A stretch of 64,000 bases of DNA, taken from contig JBFNFA010000007.1 of the NCBI GenBank assembly GCA_040797845.1, forward strand, positions 146,650-210,649. The letters run 5' to 3'. The notes below the pieces were generated by a model. That model ran no database searches, was not told the DNA's origin, and saw only the letters and a list, made by a program, of their open reading frames with translations. Source of the DNA: Clostridium_AW sp040797845. Its GTDB lineage: Bacteria; Bacillota; Clostridia; Clostridiales; Clostridiaceae. A program made the position numbers and the translations under genes. This document shows positions 17,205-25,729 of this stretch, one piece after another. Positions within the stretch are counted from its first letter, which is position 1, and every line of letters begins with the position of its first letter.

Positions 17205-18395
17205 TTATTTTGTATAGTTATCAAAATATCCTTGTATATATATAATAGGTGTACCTTTATCTCCACTTCCTGAAGTTAAATCGGAAAGAGATCCTATAAG
17301 ATCAGTAAGTTGTCTAGGAGTAGTACCTTGTGATTCCATAGCGCCCACTAGGTCTGACTCTTTATTTGAGATATATTCTGAAATAGCTTTTTTTAGTTCT
17401 TCTCCCCTTAAATTAGAAAAGTTATTATCTGCAAGATATTTTAACTTTACTTCGTTAGGAGTACCTTCAAGTCCCAATGTGTAAGCTGGTGATACAACAG
17501 GGTCAGCAAGTTCCCAAATCTTACCTACAGGATCTTTGAATGCGCCATCTCCATAAATCATAACTTCTACAGTTTTTCCAGTCTTTTCTTTAAGAGTGGA
17601 TTGTATAGTATCAACCACAGGCTGACAATTACGTGGGAAAAGTTTAACACTTTCTTCAGTTGCTTTATTTGAACCTAAAAGACCATAGTTCTCGTTATAA
17701 CCACTACCATCTATAGATGCTGATAGAATATCATCTAGGCTATAAACTTTATCTGCACCATTTGCTTTTAATATTCTTTTTGTTCTAAATCTTGTATGAA
17801 TGTCACAAGTAAGAATAGATTTTGTATAATCTAAAATAGTTTTTGGATTATTTGAGAAGATAACTTCACACTCGACACCGTACTCTTCAATCAAAGATTT
17901 ATAATAATCAATATAATCAACACCAGTAAAAGTATGTTTGTTATGTCCAAAATGGCCACGGAATTCTTCTTCTGTTAAAGAATCTGTCCAAGGATTGATT
18001 CCTTTTTCATCAAGTAAATCTATATCCACTAAATGATTACCTACCTCATCTGATGGATAGCTAAACATTAATACAACTTTTTTAGCTCCTTTTGCTATAC
18101 CACGAAGACAAATTGCAAAACGGTTACGACTTAAAATAGGAAATATTACTCCAATAGTATCATCACCAAATTTTGAATTTACATCTTTTGCAATATGGTC
18201 GATAGTTGCATAATTCCCTTGAGCACGAGCAACTATTGATTCTGTTACAGTAACAATGTCTTTATCATTAATTGAAAATCCTTCTACTTCTGAAGCTTTT
18301 AATACTGCATCTACAACTATTTTTGCAATATCGTCTCCTTTGTTGATAATTGGGGCACGTAAACCTCTAACTACAGTTCCAACAACTCTTTCCAT
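17205..18395 (-). CDS. CofE-like gamma-glutamyl ligase family protein
   Basis: The 396-residue protein resembles coenzyme F420-0:L-glutamate ligase. The N-terminal segment VVGTVVRGLRAPIINKGDDI, the central VTVTESIVARAQGNYATI, and GDGAFKDPVGKIWELADPVVSP later are recognisable. CofE proper is about 250 residues, so this is a long version with roughly 150 additional residues. Cluster I clostridia are not known to make F420, so the acceptor is probably something else, for example a folate-type or peptide product. AGGAGAG precedes the ATG. It is divergent from the LysR gene at 18516. Confidence 0.75.
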   Translation of the reverse strand: MERVVGTVVRGLRAPIINKGDDIAKIVVDAVLKASEVEGFSINDKDIVTVTESIVARAQGNYATIDHIAKDVNSKFGDDTIGVIFPILSRNRFAICLRGIAKGAKKVVLMFSYPSDEVGNHLVDIDLLDEKGINPWTDSLTEEEFRGHFGHNKHTFTGVDYIDYYKSLIEEYGVECEVIFSNNPKTILDYTKSILTCDIHTRFRTKRILKANGADKVYSLDDILSASIDGSGYNENYGLLGSNKATEESVKLFPRNCQPVVDTIQSTLKEKTGKTVEVMIYGDGAFKDPVGKIWELADPVVSPAYTLGLEGTPNEVKLKYLADNNFSNLRGEELKKAISEYISNKESDLVGAMESQGTTPRQLTDLIGSLSDLTSGSGDKGTPIIYIQGYFDNYTK

Positions 18396-18515
18396 TATAT
18401 CTCTCCTTAATTGTTTTCAAATTGAATTAAGTTTTATTTTATACTTGTAATATACATTATATTTATGGTATAAGTAAAATAAATAGATGTAATGATAGAT
18501 ATAAGGAGTGCTTAT

Positions 18516-19400
18516 ATGATAAGTAAATTAGACTTATATAAAGTATTTTGTGAAGTAGCTAAATGTGAAAGTTTTTCTAAAGGGGCAAAGGCACTTTATA
18601 TGACACAACCTGCTGTAAGTCAAGCTATTATGCAGCTTGAAGAGGAACTTGAGATACGGCTATTTACAAGAACACCTAGGGGAGTAACTCTTACAAATGA
18701 AGGAAAGCTTTTATTTGAGTATGCAAATTCTGCTATAAATTTAATCAATGTAGGTGAAAAAAAACTTTTAGAATCAAAAAATTTGATGTTAGGAGATTTG
18801 AAAATAGGGGTAGGGGACACCATTTCACGATATTTTTTATTACCCTATTTAGAAAAATTTCATAATGAATATCAAAATATTAAGCTGAAAATTGTAAATA
18901 AAACAACTTTAGAGCTTTGTCCTATGTTAAAATCAGGAGAAATTGATATTGCAATTTGTAATTTTCCCATTGAAGACATCTCTCTAGAGATAAAAAAGTG
19001 CATAGATGTGCAAGATATTTTTGTCTGTGGTGATAATTACAAAAATACACTTTCTATGCCTTTAAGCTTTGAGGAAATAGCAAATTTGCCATTGATATTA
19101 CTTGATCCTAAATCAAATTCAAGACGATATGTGGAAAAATATATTTTATCAAAAGGCGTTGAAATTACCTCGGAAATTGAACTTGGATCTCACGATCTAT
19201 TATTAGAGTTTGCAAAAATTAATCTAGGTATAGCTTGTGTTATTAAAGAGTTCTCACAGGAATATCTAAAGAAAGGTATATTGCATGAAGTACAAATGGT
19301 TGAGGAAATACCTAAAAGAAGCATAGGATATTGTTTTTCAAAGAGTGTATCTCTTTCTCCTGCTTCAAAAAAATTTGTGGAAATATTAGAGGGGAGATAG
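18516..19400 (+). CDS. LysR family transcriptional regulator
   Basis: The 294-residue protein has an N-terminal winged helix (residues 1-60; FSKGAKALYMTQPAVSQAI) and an effector-binding domain (about 90-290). AAGGAG lies before the ATG at 18516; an upstream in-frame start at 18492 has none. Its divergent position suggests that it controls the CofE-like gene. The last 34 bases of the gene and its stop are repeated at 21426-21459. Confidence 0.87.
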   Translation: MISKLDLYKVFCEVAKCESFSKGAKALYMTQPAVSQAIMQLEEELEIRLFTRTPRGVTLTNEGKLLFEYANSAINLINVGEKKLLESKNLMLGDLKIGVGDTISRYFLLPYLEKFHNEYQNIKLKIVNKTTLELCPMLKSGEIDIAICNFPIEDISLEIKKCIDVQDIFVCGDNYKNTLSMPLSFEEIANLPLILLDPKSNSRRYVEKYILSKGVEITSEIELGSHDLLLEFAKINLGIACVIKEFSQEYLKKGILHEVQMVEEIPKRSIGYCFSKSVSLSPASKKFVEILEGR

Positions 19401-19601
19401 GGAGATTCCTAGTTTTCACCTTCCTACTTAGTGTTTAGAATTAGGTGAGGTGAACTGTACCATAAGTAAATGAAGTTTTTACTGAAATTGAATTTAATCA
19501 TATATTAAATAATTTTAAGTGTTTACTTTTGAAAAGTTAAAATAGATAAGAGCAAGTGAAGTATAAAGCTTGGGGATAAGTTAAATGAGTATATACATAA
19601 G

Positions 19602-19655
19602 AAAGACATCTTTTGGTTAAGTGTTAAAATTTGAAACCAAAAGATGTCTTTTTTG
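19602..19655. terminator. Strong hairpin between LysR and cytolysin genes
   Basis: AAAGACATCTTTTGGTT pairs perfectly with AACCAAAAGATGTCTTT (17 bp). TTTTT follows on the + strand and TTTCTTAT on the minus strand, so it can end both converging transcripts. The rest of the 256-base gap shows nothing recognisable. Confidence 0.75.
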
Positions 19656-19656
19656 A

Positions 19657-21186
19657 CTAATAGCTAATATAAGCTTTTGGGTATAATGTAGTTCCTCCAA
19701 TTGAAACTTTTATTTCCTTTGATAATGGAACATTATATTCGTCAATAATTGTCCTCCACCAATCCCATGCAAGACCTGTACATTCTCTTGCTAAAATTCT
19801 TATATTTTTTGAATTGGCCGGAAGTGGTATTGTTGTAGAGTAATGAGCTGTTTTGTCTTGATAGTTTCCTTCCCATGTTTTATGGGATAGTACTTCTTTT
19901 CCATTCTCATCATATGAAAATTCATCCCATGATACTTCAAATTGAGCAACATATGCACCATAATGATCAAGAAGTATTTTACCTCTAGAATATTCTCTAG
20001 ATGTAGTTTCAATATAATCTGTTTTGTTATGAACAGCAGCAATTGAATTATCTTTTAAGAAAACACTTGTATATGAAATTGGGTATGCTGGATTTTTAGG
20101 ACTAAATTCTGCATTATCTTTAATTATATTTCGTATTTCATCAAAATCCTTTGTGACAACCTTGTTATGTTCTTTTGCATCCCCACCTAATACTACAGCA
20201 GTAAATGAACTTTCTTCAAAAATATCTTTGTACTGTAGATTAGATTCTACGCTGTTATTCTTCAGTAAGGCTTTAAAGGCAGCTTGTACATCTTTGCTCT
20301 TAGAGGTTGTTTCTAATTTTACATAAATTGTTCTGCCATAGGCTACATTTGATACCATAACAGGTGGTGCTGTATTACATACTCCTTTACGAGTTAACTC
20401 TTCAAAAGTAACGCTATCATCAAAAAGGTCTGATGGATTGTTAGGTAGTTCTGCACTTACGGTATAAAATATTTGTTTGTATGCCGCAACCATCACTTTT
20501 TTATCTCCATTTGCTATAGCATTAAAGTCAATTCCAAGTGAATTATCTATAACTTTAGAGTTAACATTAAGAGCACTTGCTATTTGAGATTTACTATAAA
20601 CCATAGACTCTGAATACTGTGTTCTTGCAGGTAAAGTGTGTGTAGCTGAATACTTTTCATTCCAAGTAGATACTAACTCATCTATTGCTCCTGACACGTT
20701 ACCATATGTTGGATTTTGAACAGTTATTGAATTTTCTTTTTTCATACCTGGTAAATCTATACTAATATTTAAAGGTTTTCTCTTGCATATTAATATAGTA
20801 GGTTGATTTTCTACAAAAGCATCGTCTGCGAGTTGTAATGCTCCTGGATATGTACGATCAGTCATAGAATCGATAATTGAAATATCAACTGGTGAAGTTG
20901 TAAGTGATTTTTTATTACGTTCAACCACTATAAATTTTCCATTTGAATTTAACCCCTCTTTTGGAACAAAATTTTCTATACTATCACCATTTACTGCTAA
21001 AATCTCGTTTCTATTATAATTTAAGTTTGCTATACCAGTATCGATATCATTAGGTTTGCTTATTTCACTGACTAAATTAGTTGTAGGGGCTTCAGCAAAG
21101 TAAGTAAGTGGATATTGAATAATACATAAACTAACAAATAAACATACTAGTATTTTTTTTACTTTAAAATTCTTCAAGATCTTCAA
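19657..21186 (-). CDS. Cholesterol-dependent cytolysin (thiol-activated cytolysin)
   Basis: The 509-residue protein has a signal peptide (hydrophobic core about 11-29) and normal family length. The tryptophan-rich undecapeptide is at 468-478 and reads ECTGLAWDWWR, differing from the perfringolysin form by Asp475 for Glu. The cholesterol-recognition Thr500-Leu501 pair is present in GTTLYP. Cys469 makes it a thiol-sensitive member. It should be secreted as a monomer and form large pores in cholesterol-rich membranes. The TTG start has GGGGGAGA upstream. It is a single gene on the opposite strand to its neighbours, with a large dyad over its promoter. Confidence 0.95.
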   Translation of the reverse strand: MKILKNFKVKKILVCLFVSLCIIQYPLTYFAEAPTTNLVSEISKPNDIDTGIANLNYNRNEILAVNGDSIENFVPKEGLNSNGKFIVVERNKKSLTTSPVDISIIDSMTDRTYPGALQLADDAFVENQPTILICKRKPLNISIDLPGMKKENSITVQNPTYGNVSGAIDELVSTWNEKYSATHTLPARTQYSESMVYSKSQIASALNVNSKVIDNSLGIDFNAIANGDKKVMVAAYKQIFYTVSAELPNNPSDLFDDSVTFEELTRKGVCNTAPPVMVSNVAYGRTIYVKLETTSKSKDVQAAFKALLKNNSVESNLQYKDIFEESSFTAVVLGGDAKEHNKVVTKDFDEIRNIIKDNAEFSPKNPAYPISYTSVFLKDNSIAAVHNKTDYIETTSREYSRGKILLDHYGAYVAQFEVSWDEFSYDENGKEVLSHKTWEGNYQDKTAHYSTTIPLPANSKNIRILARECTGLAWDWWRTIIDEYNVPLSKEIKVSIGGTTLYPKAYISY

Positions 21187-21200
21187 AAAATCTCCCCCTT

Positions 21201-21235
21201 TCTATATGTAAATTATACCATAATTTGCATATAGA
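21201..21235 (-). promoter_or_regulatory. Promoter-overlapping 35-bp dyad of the cytolysin gene
   Basis: Two 15-base arms starting TCTATATG and ending CATATAGA differ at one position and are separated by TACCA. The minus-strand -10 box TATAAT (21217-21212) lies inside the dyad, and a TTGATT about 18 bases upstream can be the -35. A protein bound here would block RNA polymerase, so this looks like a repressor site. Confidence 0.6.
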
Positions 21236-21300
21236 AATCAAATCCACTAAATCAATATTTATCCAATAAGAAATTTATAAGATATCTTTATACTTTCTAT

Positions 21301-21459
21301 ATGGAAAAAGCAATACTATTTATCTAGTTATATTAGAAGATAAAAATGAGATGTTTTAGTTGAATGTGGATACCCTAATTTTTTGAATTTGATTGAGAGG
21401 TTGCAACAAGTGATTGGGTTAACATAAAAAATTTGTGGGAATATTAGAGGGGAGATAGG
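21301..21459 (+). pseudogene. Chimeric relic: MBL-hydrolase fragment joined to LysR 3' end
   Basis: Bases 21301-21434 match 23755-23890 of the MBL-fold gene at roughly 85% but with a one-base deletion that breaks the frame. Bases 21426-21459 match 19367-19400 (end of the LysR gene with its stop) at 33 of 34 positions. The two matches meet in the shared string AAAAAATTT. Neither part is expressible. The relic sits between the cytolysin promoter and the TetR promoter. Confidence 0.8.
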
Positions 21460-21551
21460 AAGTATAATAATCTATAAATTGGGTAAATAGCTAGTAGAGT
21501 AAAATATGCTTTACTAGCTTATTTGTTTACAAAATAATAATATTTAATTCA

Positions 21552-21599
21552 TTGACTAGGTGGTCTGTTTTAAATATAATAATATAGACCGTGTGGTCT
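21552..21599 (+). promoter_or_regulatory. Promoter and TetR-type operator of the antiporter operon
   Basis: TTGACT (21552-21557) and TATAAT (21575-21580) are separated by 17 bases. Just after lies AGACC-gtgt-GGTCT (21586-21599), and a half site GGTGGTCTG sits in the spacer. This arrangement fits repression by the TetR-family protein encoded at 21657. Confidence 0.75.
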
Positions 21600-21656
21600 G
21601 CTTTAGGATAACAATACGGATTAGAAGATCAATATTTATTTAAAGGAGGGGAAATA

Positions 21657-22298
21657 ATGGAAAAGGTGAAAAATAAAATGACACAAAAGGAAAAAAGTAA
21701 AATTAGTAAAGATAAAATATTAAATGCAGCTATTGTAGAGTTTGGAACTAAAAATTATGGAGATGCGTCTTTAAATAATATTTGCAATGATAATAATATT
21801 TCAAAAGGTCTTATTTATCATTATTACAAGAATAAGGATGATTTATTTTTAAGTTGTGTAAAATATTGTTTTGATCAATTCGTAGATTATCTTCAAAGTG
21901 AAGAGTTTGATCAAAATGATTTTCAAAGTATTATACAAAAAAGTTTAGATTTAAGATATGTTTTTTTTAAAGATAATATTTATTTAAGTCACATATTTTT
22001 TAATATAGTTTTACAGCCCCCTATGCATTTAAAAGAAGAGATTAAAGTTCTAAGAAAGAATTTTGATGATTTTAATATGAATATTTATAGATTTGCTTTA
22101 AGTAAAATAAAACTAAGAGAAGGTATAACAGAAGAAGAAGCAATGGAATATTTTGGGATTCTTCAAGAAACGTTCAATGGATATTTTCAAAGCAAAACAT
22201 ATGAGAACTATGATTTAAATGGTTTAATCAAATCACATGAAATTACCCTTGGGAAAATATTGAATATTATGATTTATGGCATTGCAAAGGAGGATTAA
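21657..22298 (+). CDS. TetR/AcrR family transcriptional regulator
   Basis: The 213-residue protein has the N-terminal helix-turn-helix (about 18-60; ILNAAIVEFGTKNYGDASLNNI, GLIYHYYKNKDDLF) and an all-helical ligand domain. GGAGGGG precedes the ATG. It is followed five bases later by the antiporter gene and preceded by a palindromic operator, so it probably represses its own operon until an unknown ligand binds. Confidence 0.87.
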   Translation: MEKVKNKMTQKEKSKISKDKILNAAIVEFGTKNYGDASLNNICNDNNISKGLIYHYYKNKDDLFLSCVKYCFDQFVDYLQSEEFDQNDFQSIIQKSLDLRYVFFKDNIYLSHIFFNIVLQPPMHLKEEIKVLRKNFDDFNMNIYRFALSKIKLREGITEEEAMEYFGILQETFNGYFQSKTYENYDLNGLIKSHEITLGKILNIMIYGIAKED

Positions 22299-22303
22299 CA
22301 ATA

Positions 22304-23566
22304 ATGGGACAATTAATATTAAGATTAATAGTAGCAGTTGCAATTGCTTTTTTTATTGGTAAATTAGCATCAAAAATCAAACTACCTGCTATTTTAGGGT
22401 GGTTACTTGCAGGGATGATACTTGGTCCTCATGCAGTGGGACTTGTAAATGAAGCTGTTTTAAATGCTGAATGGTATAAAATTGCTGTGGATATTTTTGA
22501 GTGTGTATTAGGGCTTTTAATTGGAACAGAGTTAATTTGGAATAAAATTAAAAACTCAGGTAAACAACTTATAATAACAACTTTAACACAATCTTTAGGA
22601 GCATTTTTTGTAGTTACTCTAGTATTCGGACTTGTATTTTACTTTACAGGTATTCCAGTATATCTTGCTTTTATTTTTGGAGGTATTGCTCTTGCAACAG
22701 CACCAGCACCTGCGTTATCAATTGTAAGAGAATTTAAAACAGATGGTCCTGTAACTAGAACATTAATTCCTATGGCAGCACTTGATGACATGGTAGCAGT
22801 TGTTGTATTCTTCTCAACTATGGGAGTTGTAGCTGCTAATGTTTCAGAACAAAAGATACCTATGTATATGATATTATTAGTTGTGTTATTGCCAATGATC
22901 ATTGGGATTGTTACAGGATTTTTGGCAGGATTTTTACTTAAAAAAGATAATACATCTAAAAAAACTATATTACTTTTAGTTATTACTATATTAATATCTG
23001 CAGGTGTAGGACTTATATTCGATAATGTAATTTTACCTAAACCAGTATTAAACTATATGTTAATTGGAATGGCTTTTTCAGCTACATTTGCTAACATGAT
23101 TTCAGAGGATAGACTAAATGAAATAATGAATGCATTTAATCCTATTTTAGGTATATCTATGATTGTAGTAATATTAGACCTAGGTACACCACTTGACTAT
23201 CATTTAATTTTTGGCGCAGGGTTATTTACGGCGATCTATATTATTGCAAGAGCGATAGGAAAATATGGTGGAGCATTCTTTGGAGCAACTATCACTAATT
23301 CGCCAAAAACCGTAAAGAAATATCTAGGGCTTACATTATTACCACATTCAGGGGTATCATTAGTGTTTACAGGAATAGCAGTTTCTGTTTTAACAGGTCC
23401 TGATCCAGAAAGTGCAAAAATTATACAAGGTACAATTGCAGCAGCAGCAGTAATAAATGAAGTTATTGCAGTAATTGTTGCTAAAAAAGCTTTTGAATGG
23501 TCAGGAGAATTTAATAAGAAAGATGATAATACACTTGGTGAGAGTAACTCAACTACCATCGCCTAA
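22304..23566 (+). CDS. Cation:proton antiporter (CPA-type)
   Basis: The 420-residue membrane protein has about twelve hydrophobic segments. LPAILGWLLAGMILGP near residues 26-41 and the LDDMVAVVVFF segment in the middle (acidic pair in a membrane helix) are typical of monovalent cation/proton antiporters of the Kef/NhaP group. There is no C-terminal nucleotide-binding domain. Translation is coupled to the TetR gene (five-base gap, AGGAGG). Substrate could be sodium, potassium or a drug; TetR control favours a toxic compound or stress signal. Confidence 0.82.
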   Translation: MGQLILRLIVAVAIAFFIGKLASKIKLPAILGWLLAGMILGPHAVGLVNEAVLNAEWYKIAVDIFECVLGLLIGTELIWNKIKNSGKQLIITTLTQSLGAFFVVTLVFGLVFYFTGIPVYLAFIFGGIALATAPAPALSIVREFKTDGPVTRTLIPMAALDDMVAVVVFFSTMGVVAANVSEQKIPMYMILLVVLLPMIIGIVTGFLAGFLLKKDNTSKKTILLLVITILISAGVGLIFDNVILPKPVLNYMLIGMAFSATFANMISEDRLNEIMNAFNPILGISMIVVILDLGTPLDYHLIFGAGLFTAIYIIARAIGKYGGAFFGATITNSPKTVKKYLGLTLLPHSGVSLVFTGIAVSVLTGPDPESAKIIQGTIAAAAVINEVIAVIVAKKAFEWSGEFNKKDDNTLGESNSTTIA

Positions 23567-23574
23567 GAGTGTAT

Positions 23575-23662
23575 AGCGGTGGAGTTACCACCGCTTTAAA
23601 TTGCTTTAATTTTATTATATGGACATAGACGATACAGAATTATTTACGTATTAGCTATGTCC
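23575..23662 (+). terminator. Two hairpins between antiporter and MBL genes
   Basis: AGCGGTGG and CCACCGCT (23575-23595) form a perfect 8-bp stem with a weak T tail, fitting an operon end. GGACATAG (23621-23628) pairs with CTATGTCC (23655-23662) with nested short pairs and is followed by TTTA, either a second terminator or a leader structure for the gene at 23715. Confidence 0.55.
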
Positions 23663-23714
23663 TTTATGGTTATGATATTATTTAAGTAATTAAACTATCA
23701 TCAGGAGGCTTAAC

Positions 23715-24434
23715 ATGAATAAAATAAATGTATTGGAAGTAGATTTTAATTTTAATGGAGAAAATAATACTATTTATCCAGTTATATTAGAAGATAAAAA
23801 TGAGATGATTTTAGTTGATTGCGGATACCCTAATTTTTTGAATTTAATTGAAGATGCCGCAATAAGTAATGGAATCAACATAAAAAATTTATCTAAAATA
23901 ATTATAACTCATCATGATTTTGATCATATGGGATCACTAGCGGAATTTAAAAGAAAATATCCTAATATACAGGTATTAGCATCAAAAGAAGATGAGCCTT
24001 ATATTAATGGTAGTGAAAAATCATTAAGATTAAAGCAAGCAGAAAGTATATATGATTCTTTGTCAGAAGTAGAAAAAGAGAATGCTGAAGGTTTTCATAA
24101 AATGCTTAAATCAATAGAAAGCTGTAATGTAGATATATGTTTAGAGGATAGAGATTACTTTGACTTTTGTGGAGGTATAGAAATAATATCTACACCAGGC
24201 CATATGCCAGGGCACATATCCGTTTATCATAAAGAGAGTAAATCATTAATAGCTGGAGATGCTTTAGTTATAGAAAATGGAGAATTAGTTATAGCATTGC
24301 CGCAGTATACTTTAGATATGAATGAAGCTAGAAATTCTGTTGAAAAACTTTTGAATTATGATATAGATAGGATTATATGTTATCACGGTGGAATATATAC
24401 AAAGGACACAACAGAAGCACTTAAAAGAATTTAA
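23715..24434 (+). CDS. MBL-fold metallohydrolase
   Basis: The 239-residue protein has the metallo-beta-lactamase motif THHDFDHMGS near 70-79, the second histidine in TPGHMPGHIS near 157-166, and the bridging Asp in LIAGDALV. It belongs to the general MBL hydrolase group; substrate unknown. AGGAGG precedes the ATG. Part of this gene is duplicated as a broken relic at 21301. Confidence 0.85.
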   Translation: MNKINVLEVDFNFNGENNTIYPVILEDKNEMILVDCGYPNFLNLIEDAAISNGINIKNLSKIIITHHDFDHMGSLAEFKRKYPNIQVLASKEDEPYINGSEKSLRLKQAESIYDSLSEVEKENAEGFHKMLKSIESCNVDICLEDRDYFDFCGGIEIISTPGHMPGHISVYHKESKSLIAGDALVIENGELVIALPQYTLDMNEARNSVEKLLNYDIDRIICYHGGIYTKDTTEALKRI

Positions 24435-24452
24435 TATTAAAAACACAATCAT

Positions 24453-24499
24453 GAAACCTTAGAGAATACAGAAACCTGTTATCTAGGGTTTCTATTTTT
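24453..24499 (+). terminator. Terminator after the MBL gene
   Basis: AGAAACC (24470-24476) pairs with GGTTTCT (24487-24493) followed by ATTTTTC. An overlapping alternative stem uses GAAACC at 24453. Confidence 0.6.
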
Positions 24500-24628
24500 C
24501 GCTTAAATAGTGGATAGGCCTGTCGATGTTGAAAAATTTCATAAGCAAATAGGTGTTTTATAATATATAAACAAAATCAAAAAAGTTAAATAAATAGCAA
24601 TAAAGTATAATAAAATACAATAAATTGC

Positions 24629-24657
24629 TTGACGAATGTGAAAAGAATTATTATAAT
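24629..24657 (+). promoter_or_regulatory. Sigma-A promoter of the HTH/DUF4180 pair
   Basis: TTGACG (24629-24634) and TATAAT (24652-24657) are spaced by 17 bases, about 37 bases before the start codon at 24694. Confidence 0.7.
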
Positions 24658-24693
24658 TTGATCATAAACTAATTTAGAAAGGATAGATTTTTT

Positions 24694-25182
24694 ATGGAGA
24701 ATCAATTTTATACAATAGATAAAATCGCAGAAATGTTAGGTATGCACCATAAAACTATAAGAAAATTTATAACAGAAGGGAAGCTTGGAGCAAGTAAGGT
24801 TGGAAAGCAATGGAGGATTTCAGGTCATGATTTAAGTGTTTTTATGGAAAAAAATAATGTTAATATTAATGATAAAAAAGCGAGTCAAGAGTCAAGTATT
24901 GATTTTTCTACTAATGGAGAAGTGGAAGACATTGTAAAGAAAAAGATAAATGTATCCACTGTTGTAGACATCAGTGATATAGATAAAGATGAGTATATGA
25001 GGGTATCAAATACTCTTATAGCTGTAATGAATTGCAAAGACTCTAAAATGGGAAGAGCAACAATTAATATGAAATATGATGATAAAGAAAACAGATTAAG
25101 AGTAATGCTATGGGGAAAGATAAAGTTTATTGAAGACATGCTAAGTTCAATTTCACTACTTATAGAACAAACTGATTTATAA
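24694..25182 (+). CDS. Excisionase-type helix-turn-helix protein
   Basis: The 162-residue protein has a MerR/excisionase-like DNA-binding domain at residues 5-52 (YTIDKIAEMLGMHHKTIRKF, VGKQWRISGHDLSVFM), a polar linker, and a C-terminal domain of about 75 residues (from VVDISDID) that I do not recognise and that may bind a ligand. No integrase is nearby, so the excisionase label is only a fold name. It is followed 13 bases later by DUF4180, probably as one operon. Confidence 0.75.
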   Translation: MENQFYTIDKIAEMLGMHHKTIRKFITEGKLGASKVGKQWRISGHDLSVFMEKNNVNINDKKASQESSIDFSTNGEVEDIVKKKINVSTVVDISDIDKDEYMRVSNTLIAVMNCKDSKMGRATINMKYDDKENRLRVMLWGKIKFIEDMLSSISLLIEQTDL

Positions 25183-25195
25183 GGGGGCAAAGATA

Positions 25196-25555
25196 ATGAA
25201 TTATAAAGTAATAAAAAAATACAATAAAAAATATGTTGAATGCATTTCTTTGGAAAAACAAATTTCTATAGAACAAGATATATTAGATGTTATTTCTATA
25301 TGTATGGAAAATGATGTGAATATAATAATATTCTACGACAACGCATTTTCAGAGAGTTTCTTTAATCTTAGAACGGGATTGGCAGGAATAATGTTGCAAA
25401 AGTTTATAAACTATAATATAAAACTTGGAATTGTTTTAGATGAAGAAAAGGTAAAGGGTAGATTTAAAGAAATGATTATTGAAGCTAATAATGGAAATCA
25501 ATTCAGAACATTTAAAAGTATTGAAGATGCTGAAATTTGGATTTCAAGATTATGA
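25196..25555 (+). CDS. DUF4180 family protein
   Basis: The 119-residue protein matches the DUF4180 pattern: FSESFFNLRTGLAGIMLQKFINYNIKLGIV in the middle and a C-terminal NGNQFRTFKSIEDAEIWI. The function of the family is unknown. AGGGGGC lies before the ATG. Pairing with an HTH protein with a possible ligand domain suggests a small regulatory unit. After the stop, an 18-codon open frame at 25573-25629 could be a gene scrap but has no recognisable identity. Confidence 0.8.
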   Translation: MNYKVIKKYNKKYVECISLEKQISIEQDILDVISICMENDVNIIIFYDNAFSESFFNLRTGLAGIMLQKFINYNIKLGIVLDEEKVKGRFKEMIIEANNGNQFRTFKSIEDAEIWISRL

Positions 25556-25729
25556 TATAAAAGAGATATAAAATGAAACAAAATATTGTATTTAAAACTC
25601 AAGAAGAAAAGGTCTTAGAAAAGCTCTGAATAAAAAAGTATATTAATATATACAGTAATTTAATGGTTCTATGATATAATTTAGGGGTTGAAATTATTTA
25701 CATGTTAAGAATATGGGGTGGCAATAAAT

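Noticed and set aside
19800..20042. 80-codon minus-strand frame inside the cytolysin gene
   Set aside because: It is an out-of-frame shadow of a well-supported gene and has no features of its own.
24694..25182. Excisionase-like gene as sign of an integrated element
   Set aside because: No integrase, attachment repeat or phage gene lies nearby, and this HTH type is common in ordinary regulators.
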